From the NCBI RefSeq assembly GCF_016917355.1, contig NZ_CP070304.1, forward strand, positions 1,736,001 to 1,800,000: a stretch of DNA of 64,000 nucleotides, read 5' to 3'. The notes under the pieces were generated by a model, which had not been told where the DNA came from, ran no database searches, and was given only the letters and a program-made list of their open reading frames with translations. This document shows positions 1 through 8,096 of the stretch, in pieces; position 1 is the stretch's first letter, and every line of letters begins with the position of its first letter. Source of the stretch: Glaciimonas sp. PAMC28666. GTDB taxonomy: Bacteria; Pseudomonadota; Gammaproteobacteria; Burkholderiales; Burkholderiaceae_D. The translations under genes were made by a program, and so were the position numbers.

Positions 1-663
1 AGACTCGCGATATCGAGCATCATAGACGTAGCCCACATTGCTGGTTGGGCCGCCCAATTGAAGTTGTATATCTTGCTGGCGCGCACGTACGGCACTATCC
101 ATAGCGCGGTATAGGTAGGCTTCCATTTGATAGACAAACTGAGAAATCACGCCCGATCTTGGATCAAATATCCCGACAGTCGCTGCCGATTGGAGGGCCG
201 TCAATGCAAGCGATACAAAACGAGGAAAGTAAAAAAAAGTGTGATGCGGTGAGCGCTCTATTTGAAAAATCTGCTTGTCGCCATCCTCTATCAATGCAAG
301 ACAAGGATAAAGTGTGGAGTAGATAAGTTGTTGAGATTCCTCGCTGGCGTCGTCTATATGGCCATGGCGCAGGAAGCTGGCAAGATGACCTTCCAAGGCA
401 GTTAATATTGCCTCAATCGGTTCCTCCTGCGGCGATGACGTTACGCCGATTGCTTGCTTTATCGTCTCTGTAACATGCTCCCAGGCGTGCTTCTCCGGGA
501 AGCCGGTCAAAAATTTATCGGTGCTCCGTTTTAGCCTCCGATGGGCGCTATCGTCTCCGAGGAAGATACCTATTACATGATCAACCGTATTAGCTGTCAA
601 AGTGGGAATAGCATGATGATGTGTTGCCGTTAAAGCGAGCGACGAGCTTTGTTCTGCGTTCAA
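1..663 (-). CDS. Unidentified protein, partial (C-terminus beyond left edge)
   Basis: The minus strand is open for 221 codons from a TTG at 661-663 to the window edge. The TTG is preceded by AAGGAG at 670-675, six bases away, which is why I choose it. The frame stays open upstream to an ATG at 751-753 that lacks a Shine-Dalgarno sequence, so a start there is possible. The product is soluble-looking and acidic, with no signal peptide. The visible part includes HHHAIPTLTANTVDHVIGIF near the start and LYPCLALIEDG in the middle. I recognise no family and assign no function. It is separated from the phn locus by about 1 kb of non-coding DNA. Confidence 0.6.
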   Translation of the reverse strand, partial: MNAEQSSSLALTATHHHAIPTLTANTVDHVIGIFLGDDSAHRRLKRSTDKFLTGFPEKHAWEHVTETIKQAIGVTSSPQEEPIEAILTALEGHLASFLRHGHIDDASEESQQLIYSTLYPCLALIEDGDKQIFQIERSPHHTFFYFPRFVSLALTALQSAATVGIFDPRSGVISQFVYQMEAYLYRAMDSAVRARQQDIQLQLGGPTSNVGYVYDARYRES

Positions 664-1778
664 TTTAAACTCCTTGAGGTAATTTACGTTGAAATACGGT
701 ACGGCTTGAGCTGAGTTAAACGATTTTTTGTGACACACCTCCTTTCCAGCCATAAAAATATGTGGATCGTAAACGCGGTGCTACGTATCCATCTGCACAA
801 CGATAAAGTGCGGCGAACCGCCGGATTTATCGTTCATCCAGCATCATTTATTGCATCTGCAGGAGTACGCCTGAACGCTTAACAGTCAACCAAGGCGGTC
901 TATTTTCGAAGGGAGAAACTTTGGAGCGACAAAAAGCACCCTGCTGCTATAAAGCGTTACAGAAGGTTAAAGATTTGTAGCGGATAATTCGTCAGAAACG
1001 CGGGGCTGATGCCCTGCAAACAGGTTGGCTGCCGACGCGCGCAGTAGGCTAGGCGCGACGGATAACCGCCAAAAATTTACGTGGTTCACCACCAATAGCT
1101 TTACACCAACCAAGGATGTTGGGCTATCTGGATAAACGCATTGATTTGTCAGAAAATCTAATCTCTGCGCGCGATACAAATTTCAATCCCGGCGAGCGGA
1201 CACCAAGACTTTCTACCGGTGCTCAATGTCAAAATTGTAAATGGATCGGATGAAAAAATGCCCAAGAATATCCTCGTAAAATACGTGGGAATCTTGAGAT
1301 TGCTGACAGCCATCTTTCCTATTTTTTCAGATGGAGGATCTGATCCGCGCCAACAGGAATCGAGTATAGTTCACGCGATAAATTTCCGTCAAGAAATATC
1401 TTTGGTCGTTTCTAAGAAATTTCTTGGATATGCGAAAGCCGTATAAAGGCGCATTCCTTAACCTTTTTTTCTGATTTCAAACGAGGAAGATAAGGCGTAA
1501 TAAGGACGCTGAGAGGGAATCAATTGAGGTTTCGCGACGGAACGCTAACAGTTACGCTGTGCTCCGAGTTCGGTCTCCGAAGGTAACTTTTCTTCCGTTT
1601 CAACGGAACCCGCTGGCGCATGCTTCAGCACCGCATCGGGGCCGGCTGACTCCGCGGTTTGATCGCTCTGTTCAGGTCTTTGATTTCTGCATCTTACGTC
1701 CCTATATTGATGACGCAGAGCTTAGGGTCACAACATAAATCGGGGGGAGCGGGCGATGACGGTTGGAAATTGCCGACT
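664..1778. other. Long stretch without a convincing gene
   Basis: Only short frames of up to about 75 codons with no family resemblance occur here. A minus-strand open stretch at 1545-1721 (58 codons, no good start, Glu/Ser/Pro-rich) reads like the tail of a decayed gene. A strong AAAGGAGG motif lies on the minus strand near 738-745 without a well-spaced start codon. No tRNA, IS ends or CRISPR repeats were seen. Confidence 0.5.
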
Positions 1779-2912
1779 TCAAATAACCCGTTGTCCAGAT
1801 TTCCAAACCTGCAAAATTACCGGGATTTCATCGACTACGCGCACCCGTAAAAAATCCGCCCGCAAGCGGGGAGCAATTTCACCGCGATCAGCGAAGCCAA
1901 TCATACGCGCCGGATTGCGTGAGACGGTATTGACCGATTTCGACAAACTGAAACCCTCTTTTTGCAGCATGAATGCCGCGTGCAATAAACTGGCGGGCAC
2001 GTAATCCGATGACAAGACATCAAGCAAATCAGCGCGGGCCAATTCGGCTGCCGAGACATTGCCAGAATGCGAGCCGCCGCGTACTACGTTCGGCGCGCCC
2101 ATGATAGTACCCAGGCCATGCTGCCGTGCCGCTTGTGCGGCAATCATGGAAGTCGGAAATTCGCAAATTTTGATGCCTTCAGCCACACCTTCCGTCACAT
2201 GCGCAACGGTGGTGTCGTCATGGGTCGCCATTGGCTTGGCGATGGCATTACAACTCTCCACAATGCGACGTCGATTATCGACCGCATAGCGTACCTGGCG
2301 TTCCAGCATGTTCTCCAGCATGGAATCCACCTTTTCGTTGCTCCAACCCCGTTTTCCGGTGGTATAAATGCGATAGTGGCTGAGGTCTGTCCATTGCCGC
2401 TGTCCTGGCGTGTGATCCATTAGCGAGACCAGCTTTAAAGCGGGATCGTTGAGAAATGGCAAAAACATGTCGAGCAGATTTTCTTCGGCCAGTTCAAGGC
2501 GCAGGTGTAGAAAATGATCGACGCGCAGTAATCCGTTAGCACGGGCGCGTTGCAGATTATCGACACAGGATGCGAGCATGGTACTGCGCACGCTTTCAGG
2601 ATCGATATCACCTACGCCGAGTGCGTCTAATACGGTGGTGATCCCGGCCGCCGCAATTTGTGCGTCATGTGCCAGAATCGCGGGCAAAACCGGCCAGTGT
2701 ACTTTTGGACGCGGCACCAGATGCTTTTCAAGATTGTCGGTATGTAACTCAACCAACCCGGGGATCAGATAATCGCCCTCCCAATCCTCCCCAACCTGAG
2801 AACTGCCAGCGGCAACGCTGACGATGGTATCTGCGGCAAACGAAAGATTGCCAGAAAAGTGCTCTTGCGATGTGACGATACGCGCATTTCTTATGGCGGA
2901 GAGAGTGGTCAT
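1779..2912 (-). CDS. phnM: PhnM, ribose 1-methylphosphonate 5-triphosphate diphosphatase
   Basis: Amidohydrolase-fold enzyme of the C-P lyase pathway. It releases pyrophosphate from alpha-D-ribose 1-methylphosphonate 5-triphosphate to give the 5-phosphate that PhnJ cleaves. The 377-residue length is normal for the family. The N-terminal signature IPGLVELHTDNLEKHLVPRP (about residues 50-70) is characteristic of PhnM and carries the first metal-binding His. The metal-site segment MATHDDTTVAHV and the C-terminal NPARMIGFADRGEI are also present. It is the last gene of the leftward phnGHIJKLM operon, about 150 bp after phnL, a wider gap than elsewhere in the operon. The cytoplasmic location follows from the absence of a signal peptide. 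Confidence 0.95.
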   Translation of the reverse strand: MTTLSAIRNARIVTSQEHFSGNLSFAADTIVSVAAGSSQVGEDWEGDYLIPGLVELHTDNLEKHLVPRPKVHWPVLPAILAHDAQIAAAGITTVLDALGVGDIDPESVRSTMLASCVDNLQRARANGLLRVDHFLHLRLELAEENLLDMFLPFLNDPALKLVSLMDHTPGQRQWTDLSHYRIYTTGKRGWSNEKVDSMLENMLERQVRYAVDNRRRIVESCNAIAKPMATHDDTTVAHVTEGVAEGIKICEFPTSMIAAQAARQHGLGTIMGAPNVVRGGSHSGNVSAAELARADLLDVLSSDYVPASLLHAAFMLQKEGFSLSKSVNTVSRNPARMIGFADRGEIAPRLRADFLRVRVVDEIPVILQVWKSGQRVI

Positions 2913-3063
2913 AGTGGTCGTAATCGGTCAGATGCCGAAATAATAAATGTTATAACAAGAAAAAACTCGGCGCATCAAATCAAGCTGAAGGGTAAGACTT
3001 CTATGCGACTTAAAGTGTACTTATGTGCTGACCAAAGGCGCTTATGCGGACTTTCATCAGACC

Positions 3064-3828
3064 CTATGCCGCGGTCCAAGTTTCCAATTCCTCCGATTGT
3101 ATCGCTGCTAGCGGAAACAAGCGCGTCGCCAGAGCCCGCCGCACATATTCATCGTGGAAAATACCCACTACGGCGGTCCCGCGATCACAGGCTTCCTGGA
3201 TCATTGCAATGACCGTATCACGGTTACCTTCATCCAGCGACGCAGTGGGTTCGTCCAGCAATAAGATGGGAAAATCACTGATGAGGGTACGCGCAATGTT
3301 AACCCGTTGCTGCTCACCTCCCGAAAATGTGGCCGGGGGAACTTGCCATAGCCGCGCCGGTATTTTTAGGCGGGATAACCAGGACTTTGCTTGATCCTGT
3401 GCATCGTCTACGTCTAAACCCTTGTTTATTAACGGCTCCGCGACCAGATCCAACGTGCTAATGCGCGGAATGACACGCAAAAACTGGGTCACAAAGCCCA
3501 GGGTTGTGTTCCTGACTGCATGGATTTTCTGCGGTGATGCGGTAGTTAAATCAACCCAAGCGGTTTCCATGTCGCTCCCGCCCTCGATTGCATGACGAAT
3601 GCTAACGCTTCCGCTGCTGGCACGATAATTAGCATACAAACAACGCAGCAAGGTGCTTTTTCCCGCGCCGGAGGGCGCATGGATCACGACGCATTCACCG
3701 GCATCCACGTCCATATCGACATCAGAAAAAATCGGCATGTGTAAACCACCTTGCAGATGCAATATAAATTCTTTTGAAAGCTGCCGTACTTCGATACGTT
3801 TTAACCGATTCATGCTGTGTCCGTTCAT
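3064..3828 (-). CDS. phnL: PhnL, ABC-type ATPase of the C-P lyase complex
   Basis: ATP-binding-cassette protein required for phosphonate breakdown, not transport. PhnL is a core component of the C-P lyase system together with PhnGHIJ and PhnK. It shows a Walker A GAGKSTLL preceded by APS, the signature SGGEQQRVNIAR and the Walker B LLLDEPTAS. The frame is open further upstream and into phnK. I place the start at the ATG at 3828 (254 residues, 25 bp after the phnK stop) with GGCGGG-type purines upstream. An ATG five codons later (3813) is equally possible. E. coli PhnL is slightly shorter. Confidence 0.92.
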   Translation of the reverse strand: MNGHSMNRLKRIEVRQLSKEFILHLQGGLHMPIFSDVDMDVDAGECVVIHAPSGAGKSTLLRCLYANYRASSGSVSIRHAIEGGSDMETAWVDLTTASPQKIHAVRNTTLGFVTQFLRVIPRISTLDLVAEPLINKGLDVDDAQDQAKSWLSRLKIPARLWQVPPATFSGGEQQRVNIARTLISDFPILLLDEPTASLDEGNRDTVIAMIQEACDRGTAVVGIFHDEYVRRALATRLFPLAAIQSEELETWTAA

Positions 3829-3853
3829 GCTTTTTTTCCCGCCCCGCAATTGG

Positions 3854-4648
3854 CTATGCCTGCAATACCGAGGACACCAATAATTGTGTATAGGGATGCT
3901 GCGGGTCGTCAAGGACCTGATCGGTCAATCCTTGCTCAATCACGCGTCCCTGCCGCATCACGACCAAACGGTGTGCCAACAATCTGGCCACTGCCAAGTC
4001 ATGCGTCACGATGACGGCGGCCACGTGCAATTGCGATACCAGTTGGCGTAACAAATCCAAAAGCCGCGCCTGCACCGAAACATCCAGACTCGCCGTCGGC
4101 TCATCCATAAAAATCAAGCGCGGCTTGGTCACCAGATTACGGGCTATTTGCAAACGTTGCTGCATGCCTCCCGAGAAATGACGTGGCAAATCATCAATCC
4201 GATCTGCATCGATTTCTACTCTTTCCAGCCAATGCAATGCCTCTTGCCGGATATCACCATAATGACGCGCACCGATTGCCATCAGACGTTCGCCCACATT
4301 GGCGCCTGCCGATACATTGGCACGCAAACCATCCCGCGCACTTTGATGCACAAAGCCCCAATCGGTGCGCGACAATAGCCGCCGCCGCGCCTCGCTAACT
4401 TGATATAAATCAATCACGCCTTCGTGCCGCGTCGAAAACAATACCCGTCCTTCGCTGGGCACCAGTTGCCCCGCCAGGCAGCTCAGCAAGGTACTTTTTC
4501 CGGACCCTGATTCGCCGACAATTCCCAGCACTTCACCCGGATAAAGTTGCAGGTTAATGTTGTCACAGGCGGAAAGGGCGCCAAAGCGATGTGTCAAATT
4601 TTCGGCAGCCAAAAGCGGCGATGGAAGCGTTGGCATGTTCATCATCAT
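3854..4648 (-). CDS. phnK: PhnK, ABC-type ATPase of the C-P lyase complex
   Basis: ABC ATPase subunit that docks on the PhnGHIJ core complex through PhnJ. The 264-residue protein has Walker [12 protein letters not shown], a Q-loop region around VHQSARDGLR, signature FSGGMQQRLQIAR and Walker B RLIFMDEPTAS. It resembles oligopeptide-transporter ATPases, as PhnK does generally, but it has no permease partner here. The start overlaps the phnJ stop by four bases (ATGA), which indicates translational coupling. Several closely spaced Met codons follow the first, so the true start may be a few residues in. Confidence 0.94.
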   Translation of the reverse strand: MMMNMPTLPSPLLAAENLTHRFGALSACDNINLQLYPGEVLGIVGESGSGKSTLLSCLAGQLVPSEGRVLFSTRHEGVIDLYQVSEARRRLLSRTDWGFVHQSARDGLRANVSAGANVGERLMAIGARHYGDIRQEALHWLERVEIDADRIDDLPRHFSGGMQQRLQIARNLVTKPRLIFMDEPTASLDVSVQARLLDLLRQLVSQLHVAAVIVTHDLAVARLLAHRLVVMRQGRVIEQGLTDQVLDDPQHPYTQLLVSSVLQA

Positions 4649-5574
4649 GCCTCCGCAGGGGAAGGATGCGTTTCAGGAAATTGCGGCTTCGCTTGCGCGA
4701 CAACACGCTGATGACAATAATCGGTATCGCTGCAAACATGCATCCGCGCCCCCTGATCATCGATGATAATCTCATCGAGAAAGGAGTCCTCAGAACTGCA
4801 TAAACTACAGCACTGATCCCAGCTTTCAATCTCAAAAGGATAGTCTTCAAAGTCTAGACTTTTCACTGAAGTGTAAGGTGGAACCGCGTAAATCCGTTTT
4901 TCACGGCCGGCACCAAAAAGCTGCAAGGCCGGACTCTGATCGAGCTTCGGGTTATCGAATTTGGGGATTGGAGACGGTCGCATCATGTAGCGATTGTTGA
5001 CCACCACGGGATAATCATAAGCGGTGGCTATTCTGCCCATGCGGGCAATGTCTTCATAAAGTTCCACACTCATCAGACCGTAGTCTGCCATCGCGTGCAA
5101 TTTGCGCGTCTGTTGCTCACTCGGCTCAAGCCAGCGCAACGGTTCGGGAATCGGCACTTGATAGATCATGATCTGATCGGTTAATAATGGCGTTTCCGGA
5201 ATTCTGTGACGGGTCTGAATCAAGGTTGCTTCGGTGGTTCGCTCGGTAGTAGCGACGCCGGTCGTGCGACGGAAAAATCGCCGGATATTCACCGCATTGG
5301 TGGTGTCATCCGAGCCTTGGTCGATCACCTTCAACACATCATCCTGACCGATCACGGCAGCGGTAACCTGTATGCCTCCCGTGCCCCAGCCATAGGGCAA
5401 CGGCATCTCACGACCGCCGAAGGGCACCTGATAGCCAGGTATCGCCACCGCCTTCAAAATAGCCCGGCGGATCATGCGTTTGGTTTGCTCGTCCAGATAG
5501 GCAAAGTTATAACCGGCCTCTGGTTGTGTTGCAGCCCGGGACTGGGAAAGGGGCGCAGCAGTGCTCTCCATCAT
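4645..5574 (-). CDS. phnJ: PhnJ, radical-SAM C-P lyase
   Basis: Catalytic subunit that cleaves the carbon-phosphorus bond of ribose 1-alkylphosphonate 5-phosphate to give an alkane and the 5-phosphoribosyl 1,2-cyclic phosphate. The protein has 309 residues. The expected cysteine pattern C-x2-C-x21-C-x5-C is intact near the C-terminus, starting at CSLCSSEDSFLDE and ending at HVCSDTDYC. This covers the 4Fe-4S ligands and the thiyl cysteine known from E. coli PhnJ. An extra Cys immediately precedes the first ligand. The gene overlaps phnI by four bases upstream and phnK by four bases downstream. Confidence 0.97.
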   Translation of the reverse strand: MMESTAAPLSQSRAATQPEAGYNFAYLDEQTKRMIRRAILKAVAIPGYQVPFGGREMPLPYGWGTGGIQVTAAVIGQDDVLKVIDQGSDDTTNAVNIRRFFRRTTGVATTERTTEATLIQTRHRIPETPLLTDQIMIYQVPIPEPLRWLEPSEQQTRKLHAMADYGLMSVELYEDIARMGRIATAYDYPVVVNNRYMMRPSPIPKFDNPKLDQSPALQLFGAGREKRIYAVPPYTSVKSLDFEDYPFEIESWDQCCSLCSSEDSFLDEIIIDDQGARMHVCSDTDYCHQRVVAQAKPQFPETHPSPAEA

Positions 5575-6794
5575 GCGGCCTTCCGTGATTCGAGACCGTC
5601 CGTTTTCGGGCGGTCAGCCTGCAAGTCCGAACATGCGTTGCCGGGGTCAGCATTCAGGGCGGCATCTACAGCATCTAAGGCATCGGCGGTCTGGCGACGC
5701 AAAGCACGAATCATATTAAGTTCGGCCTGAAAATCGACATAATGCGGCAGCTTCAAATGTTGCAGAAAACCCGAAGCCTCGACGTTGTCGGAGTGATACA
5801 GCACGAACTCAGCCATTTGGGCTGGCGAATTGGCCTCTTCACCTAACTCCTGGCAACGCAGGGTTCGGTCCATCAATCCCATCGCAATCACCTTGCGCTC
5901 GTTATAACCGAAGGTTAATCCGTAACCCCGCGTAAAGCGCGCAGGTTCCGTACGGGAGCCAGCGAACTGATTCACCATCTGGCACTCGGTAATTTCGATA
6001 TCACCAATATCGATGGCAAAGCCCAGTTCTTCCGGCATCACTTCAACAGTGACTTTTCCATGGCGTATTTCGCCCGCAAACGGATGGCTGTTGGCATAAC
6101 CACGCTGCGTTGAATAAGCCATCGCCAGGACAAAACCTTCATCCGCGCGCGCCAGATTTTGAAGTCGTATATCGCGTTGCGCAGGAAACGCCAACGGATC
6201 TCGGGTTAAATCACCCGGCGCTGGATCGCCTTCGGGGATAAGCTCCTGCTCAATCAAACCTTCGGCGTTCAAAAAATCCAGTACCCGTGGCATCGCGGCG
6301 CTATAGGTATTTTGAACCGCACTTTCGCTGGATGCGGTTGACGGTTGCGGTTTTTCCAGTGGGACTTGCAGCGTCGATTCTGCGGCCAGTGAAAAGTCCA
6401 GCAAGCGCTGGGTGTAGTCGTACGTTGCGCCTAATATTTGCCCACCCGGAACGTCTTTGAATGTGCCTGAAATGCGCCTCTCTATGACCATCGTCGCGGT
6501 ATCAAGCGGCAAGGTGGATAACAGACGCGGCAAGGTCGTGCGATAGGCCCGCAACAAGAATATCGCCTCCATCAGATCACCGCTGGCCTGCTTGATCGCC
6601 AGTGCGGCCAGATCTCGGTCGTACAACGATCCTTCCGTCATCACACGGGCGACCGCCAGCGGCATTTGTTCACGTATTTGTGCAACCGTTAGCTCCGGTA
6701 GCGCAGGATCTCCGCGGCGGGTGCGCGCTAGCGCTAAATAGGATTCTTCGATGGCCTTTTCGCCACCTTTGACTGCAACATACATACGGGTCAC
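5571..6794 (-). CDS. phnI: PhnI, C-P lyase core subunit (nucleosidase)
   Basis: PhnI, with PhnG, PhnH and PhnL, transfers the phosphonate onto the C1 of ATP ribose, displacing adenine. The 407-residue protein begins MYVAVKGGEKAIEESYLAL after an initial MTR. The start MYVAVKGGE at codon 4 is typical of the family, so either Met may be used. It is longer than the E. coli protein (354), mainly at the C-terminus, which ends in a polar tail. The 3' end overlaps phnJ by four bases, and 30 bp separate it from phnH. Confidence 0.95.
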   Translation of the reverse strand: MTRMYVAVKGGEKAIEESYLALARTRRGDPALPELTVAQIREQMPLAVARVMTEGSLYDRDLAALAIKQASGDLMEAIFLLRAYRTTLPRLLSTLPLDTATMVIERRISGTFKDVPGGQILGATYDYTQRLLDFSLAAESTLQVPLEKPQPSTASSESAVQNTYSAAMPRVLDFLNAEGLIEQELIPEGDPAPGDLTRDPLAFPAQRDIRLQNLARADEGFVLAMAYSTQRGYANSHPFAGEIRHGKVTVEVMPEELGFAIDIGDIEITECQMVNQFAGSRTEPARFTRGYGLTFGYNERKVIAMGLMDRTLRCQELGEEANSPAQMAEFVLYHSDNVEASGFLQHLKLPHYVDFQAELNMIRALRRQTADALDAVDAALNADPGNACSDLQADRPKTDGLESRKAA

Positions 6795-6824
6795 TCCATC
6801 AAACTACGTGGTTGCTGGTGCCGC

Positions 6825-7442
6825 TCACAATCTTGGTACGGCGATATTGGTGGTGCGTGGCAGACCAAGGATTTGAGACCCATGGCAAAAAATAAGGTCA
6901 ACCCCGAGAGGAAATCCATCAACATTTTTTTGCCAGATTGCGTCGAAATGTTCAGGCAGTCCTGCCACATTCATCAAGCGCTCGTGCGGAATTCCCGGAC
7001 CGGATAATGTCCGCGCCGGCCCACCGCTGAAACCCTGCACCTGGACCAATAGAGTGGTCGAACGATCTGGATATTCCATGGTGCCACGCGCGAACTCTTC
7101 AAAAATGTGCTCAGCGAGAAGCCGTGGATCAGTTATCACGGCAAAGGTCGCCCGCGTGGCATCTGCTACCAATTGACAACCGCAATGAAAGCGCAAATAG
7201 TCTTTAAGCGGCTCCGTACTTGCGCTATCGTCGAGCCAAACCGTGGTCTCGCCATCTGCGAGAGTCAGGCAGAGCGCGATGGTTGACAGAAATAACGGAG
7301 CCGGTGCTTGAATATCGACCATCAAAGTTTGAATCACCCCCGGCTCCGACAAGGCTTTCAGTACAGCCCGAAAGGTGGATTGCGATGCATGAACGGGATC
7401 ATTCCACGCTGGCAAGAGTGCAGACTTCAAGAGCGCGCTCAT
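6825..7442 (-). CDS. phnH: PhnH, C-P lyase core subunit
   Basis: Structural and catalytic partner in the PhnGHIJ core complex. I use the ATG at 7442, which overlaps the phnG stop as ATGA and gives 205 residues. The reading frame extends further upstream, but that part is antisense-like Cys/Arg-rich sequence lying over phnG. The N-terminus after this start, NDPVHASQSTFRAVLKALSE, is the conserved PhnH opening (a segment resembling FRxxxxAMSEPG). GPGIPHERLMNVAGLP lies in the second half. It has no membrane segment. Confidence 0.93.
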   Translation of the reverse strand: MSALLKSALLPAWNDPVHASQSTFRAVLKALSEPGVIQTLMVDIQAPAPLFLSTIALCLTLADGETTVWLDDSASTEPLKDYLRFHCGCQLVADATRATFAVITDPRLLAEHIFEEFARGTMEYPDRSTTLLVQVQGFSGGPARTLSGPGIPHERLMNVAGLPEHFDAIWQKNVDGFPLGVDLIFCHGSQILGLPRTTNIAVPRL

Positions 7443-7915
7443 TCGTTCTCTCCCCGAACCATCGTCATAAAATCGACCTTCGTTACCGCCGCACGCGCTT
7501 CTGCCAAAACACGTTGCGCAGCTAGTGCATGCCTGATCGGCACCAGGATCATTTGCTCGATCTGTTTCGCGCTGTCGCTCTGCATCAAAGCGTCGAACAA
7601 AGCTGCCCATTCTGCATGTTGCGCATCGCGTCCGGCAACGTAAGAAACACCCATCTGGCCGGAAGACAAGCGCAATGCACAACGTGTCAAAGACATTTCA
7701 CCCAGATTGAATTGCTGGCCGGTGCCGCCAGTGCGAGCACGCACCATCGCTAGCCCGATCTCCGGACGGCGTAACCAGGTATAAGCAGGAAGCAGTCCGT
7801 ATTGCTGCGTATATTGACTTACCGCTGCGATTAAAACGGACGTTGGTGCTTTAGCCAGCAATGACATCCAGGACGCACGCGCCGACTGCGCTATATCAAT
7901 TGTTTGAGATTCCAT
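7439..7915 (-). CDS. phnG: PhnG, C-P lyase core subunit
   Basis: First gene of the leftward C-P lyase operon. PhnG forms the core complex with PhnH, PhnI and PhnJ. From the ATG at 7915 it has 158 residues, close to E. coli PhnG. The conserved features RPEIGLAMVRARTGGTGQQF and GEMSLTRCALRL are visible in the centre. The frame stays open upstream to 8275, but that part overlaps the divergent gene and has no family similarity. A plausible sigma-70 promoter lies at 7975-8002. Confidence 0.94.
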   Translation of the reverse strand: MESQTIDIAQSARASWMSLLAKAPTSVLIAAVSQYTQQYGLLPAYTWLRRPEIGLAMVRARTGGTGQQFNLGEMSLTRCALRLSSGQMGVSYVAGRDAQHAEWAALFDALMQSDSAKQIEQMILVPIRHALAAQRVLAEARAAVTKVDFMTMVRGENE

Positions 7916-7974
7916 TCGATCATTGAAACATCGTAATGTTAAGGCTTGATGACATTGCAGCGGTGCATCCCTTT

Positions 7975-8002
7975 TTGATAGCCAAATAGCTTCCCATGTC
8001 AA
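7975..8002 (-). promoter_or_regulatory. Candidate promoter for phnGHIJKLM
   Basis: On the minus strand TTGACA (7997-8002) is followed after 16 bases by TATCAA (7975-7980), about 60 bp upstream of the phnG start. The -35 is perfect and the -10 matches at four of six positions. I found no convincing paired Pho box here. Confidence 0.4.
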
Positions 8003-8076
8003 AGCGCAGTAACAATCGCAACTTAAACTATTGGTAGATCCAGTGTATATTTTCTGCATTGCATTGCTTCTTGCTT

Positions 8077-8096
8077 TCGATATCGTTTGATATCGA
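8077..8096. promoter_or_regulatory. Perfect inverted repeat between phnG and the phnN fusion gene
   Basis: TCGATATC-GTTT-GATATCGA: two perfect 8-base arms around a 4-base spacer. It lies in the divergent promoter region and touches the first possible ATG (8096) of the fusion gene. This suggests an operator and a real start at a later Met. No phnF-type regulator gene is in the window. Confidence 0.4.

Noticed and set aside
1219-1446. 75-codon plus-strand frame in the left non-coding stretch
   Set aside because: No recognisable motif or ribosome site; it is probably chance or a decayed remnant.
7443-7682. Upstream extension of the phnH reading frame (Cys/Arg-rich)
   Set aside because: It overlaps phnG in another frame. 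The ATGA-coupled start at 7442 gives the standard PhnH N-terminus.
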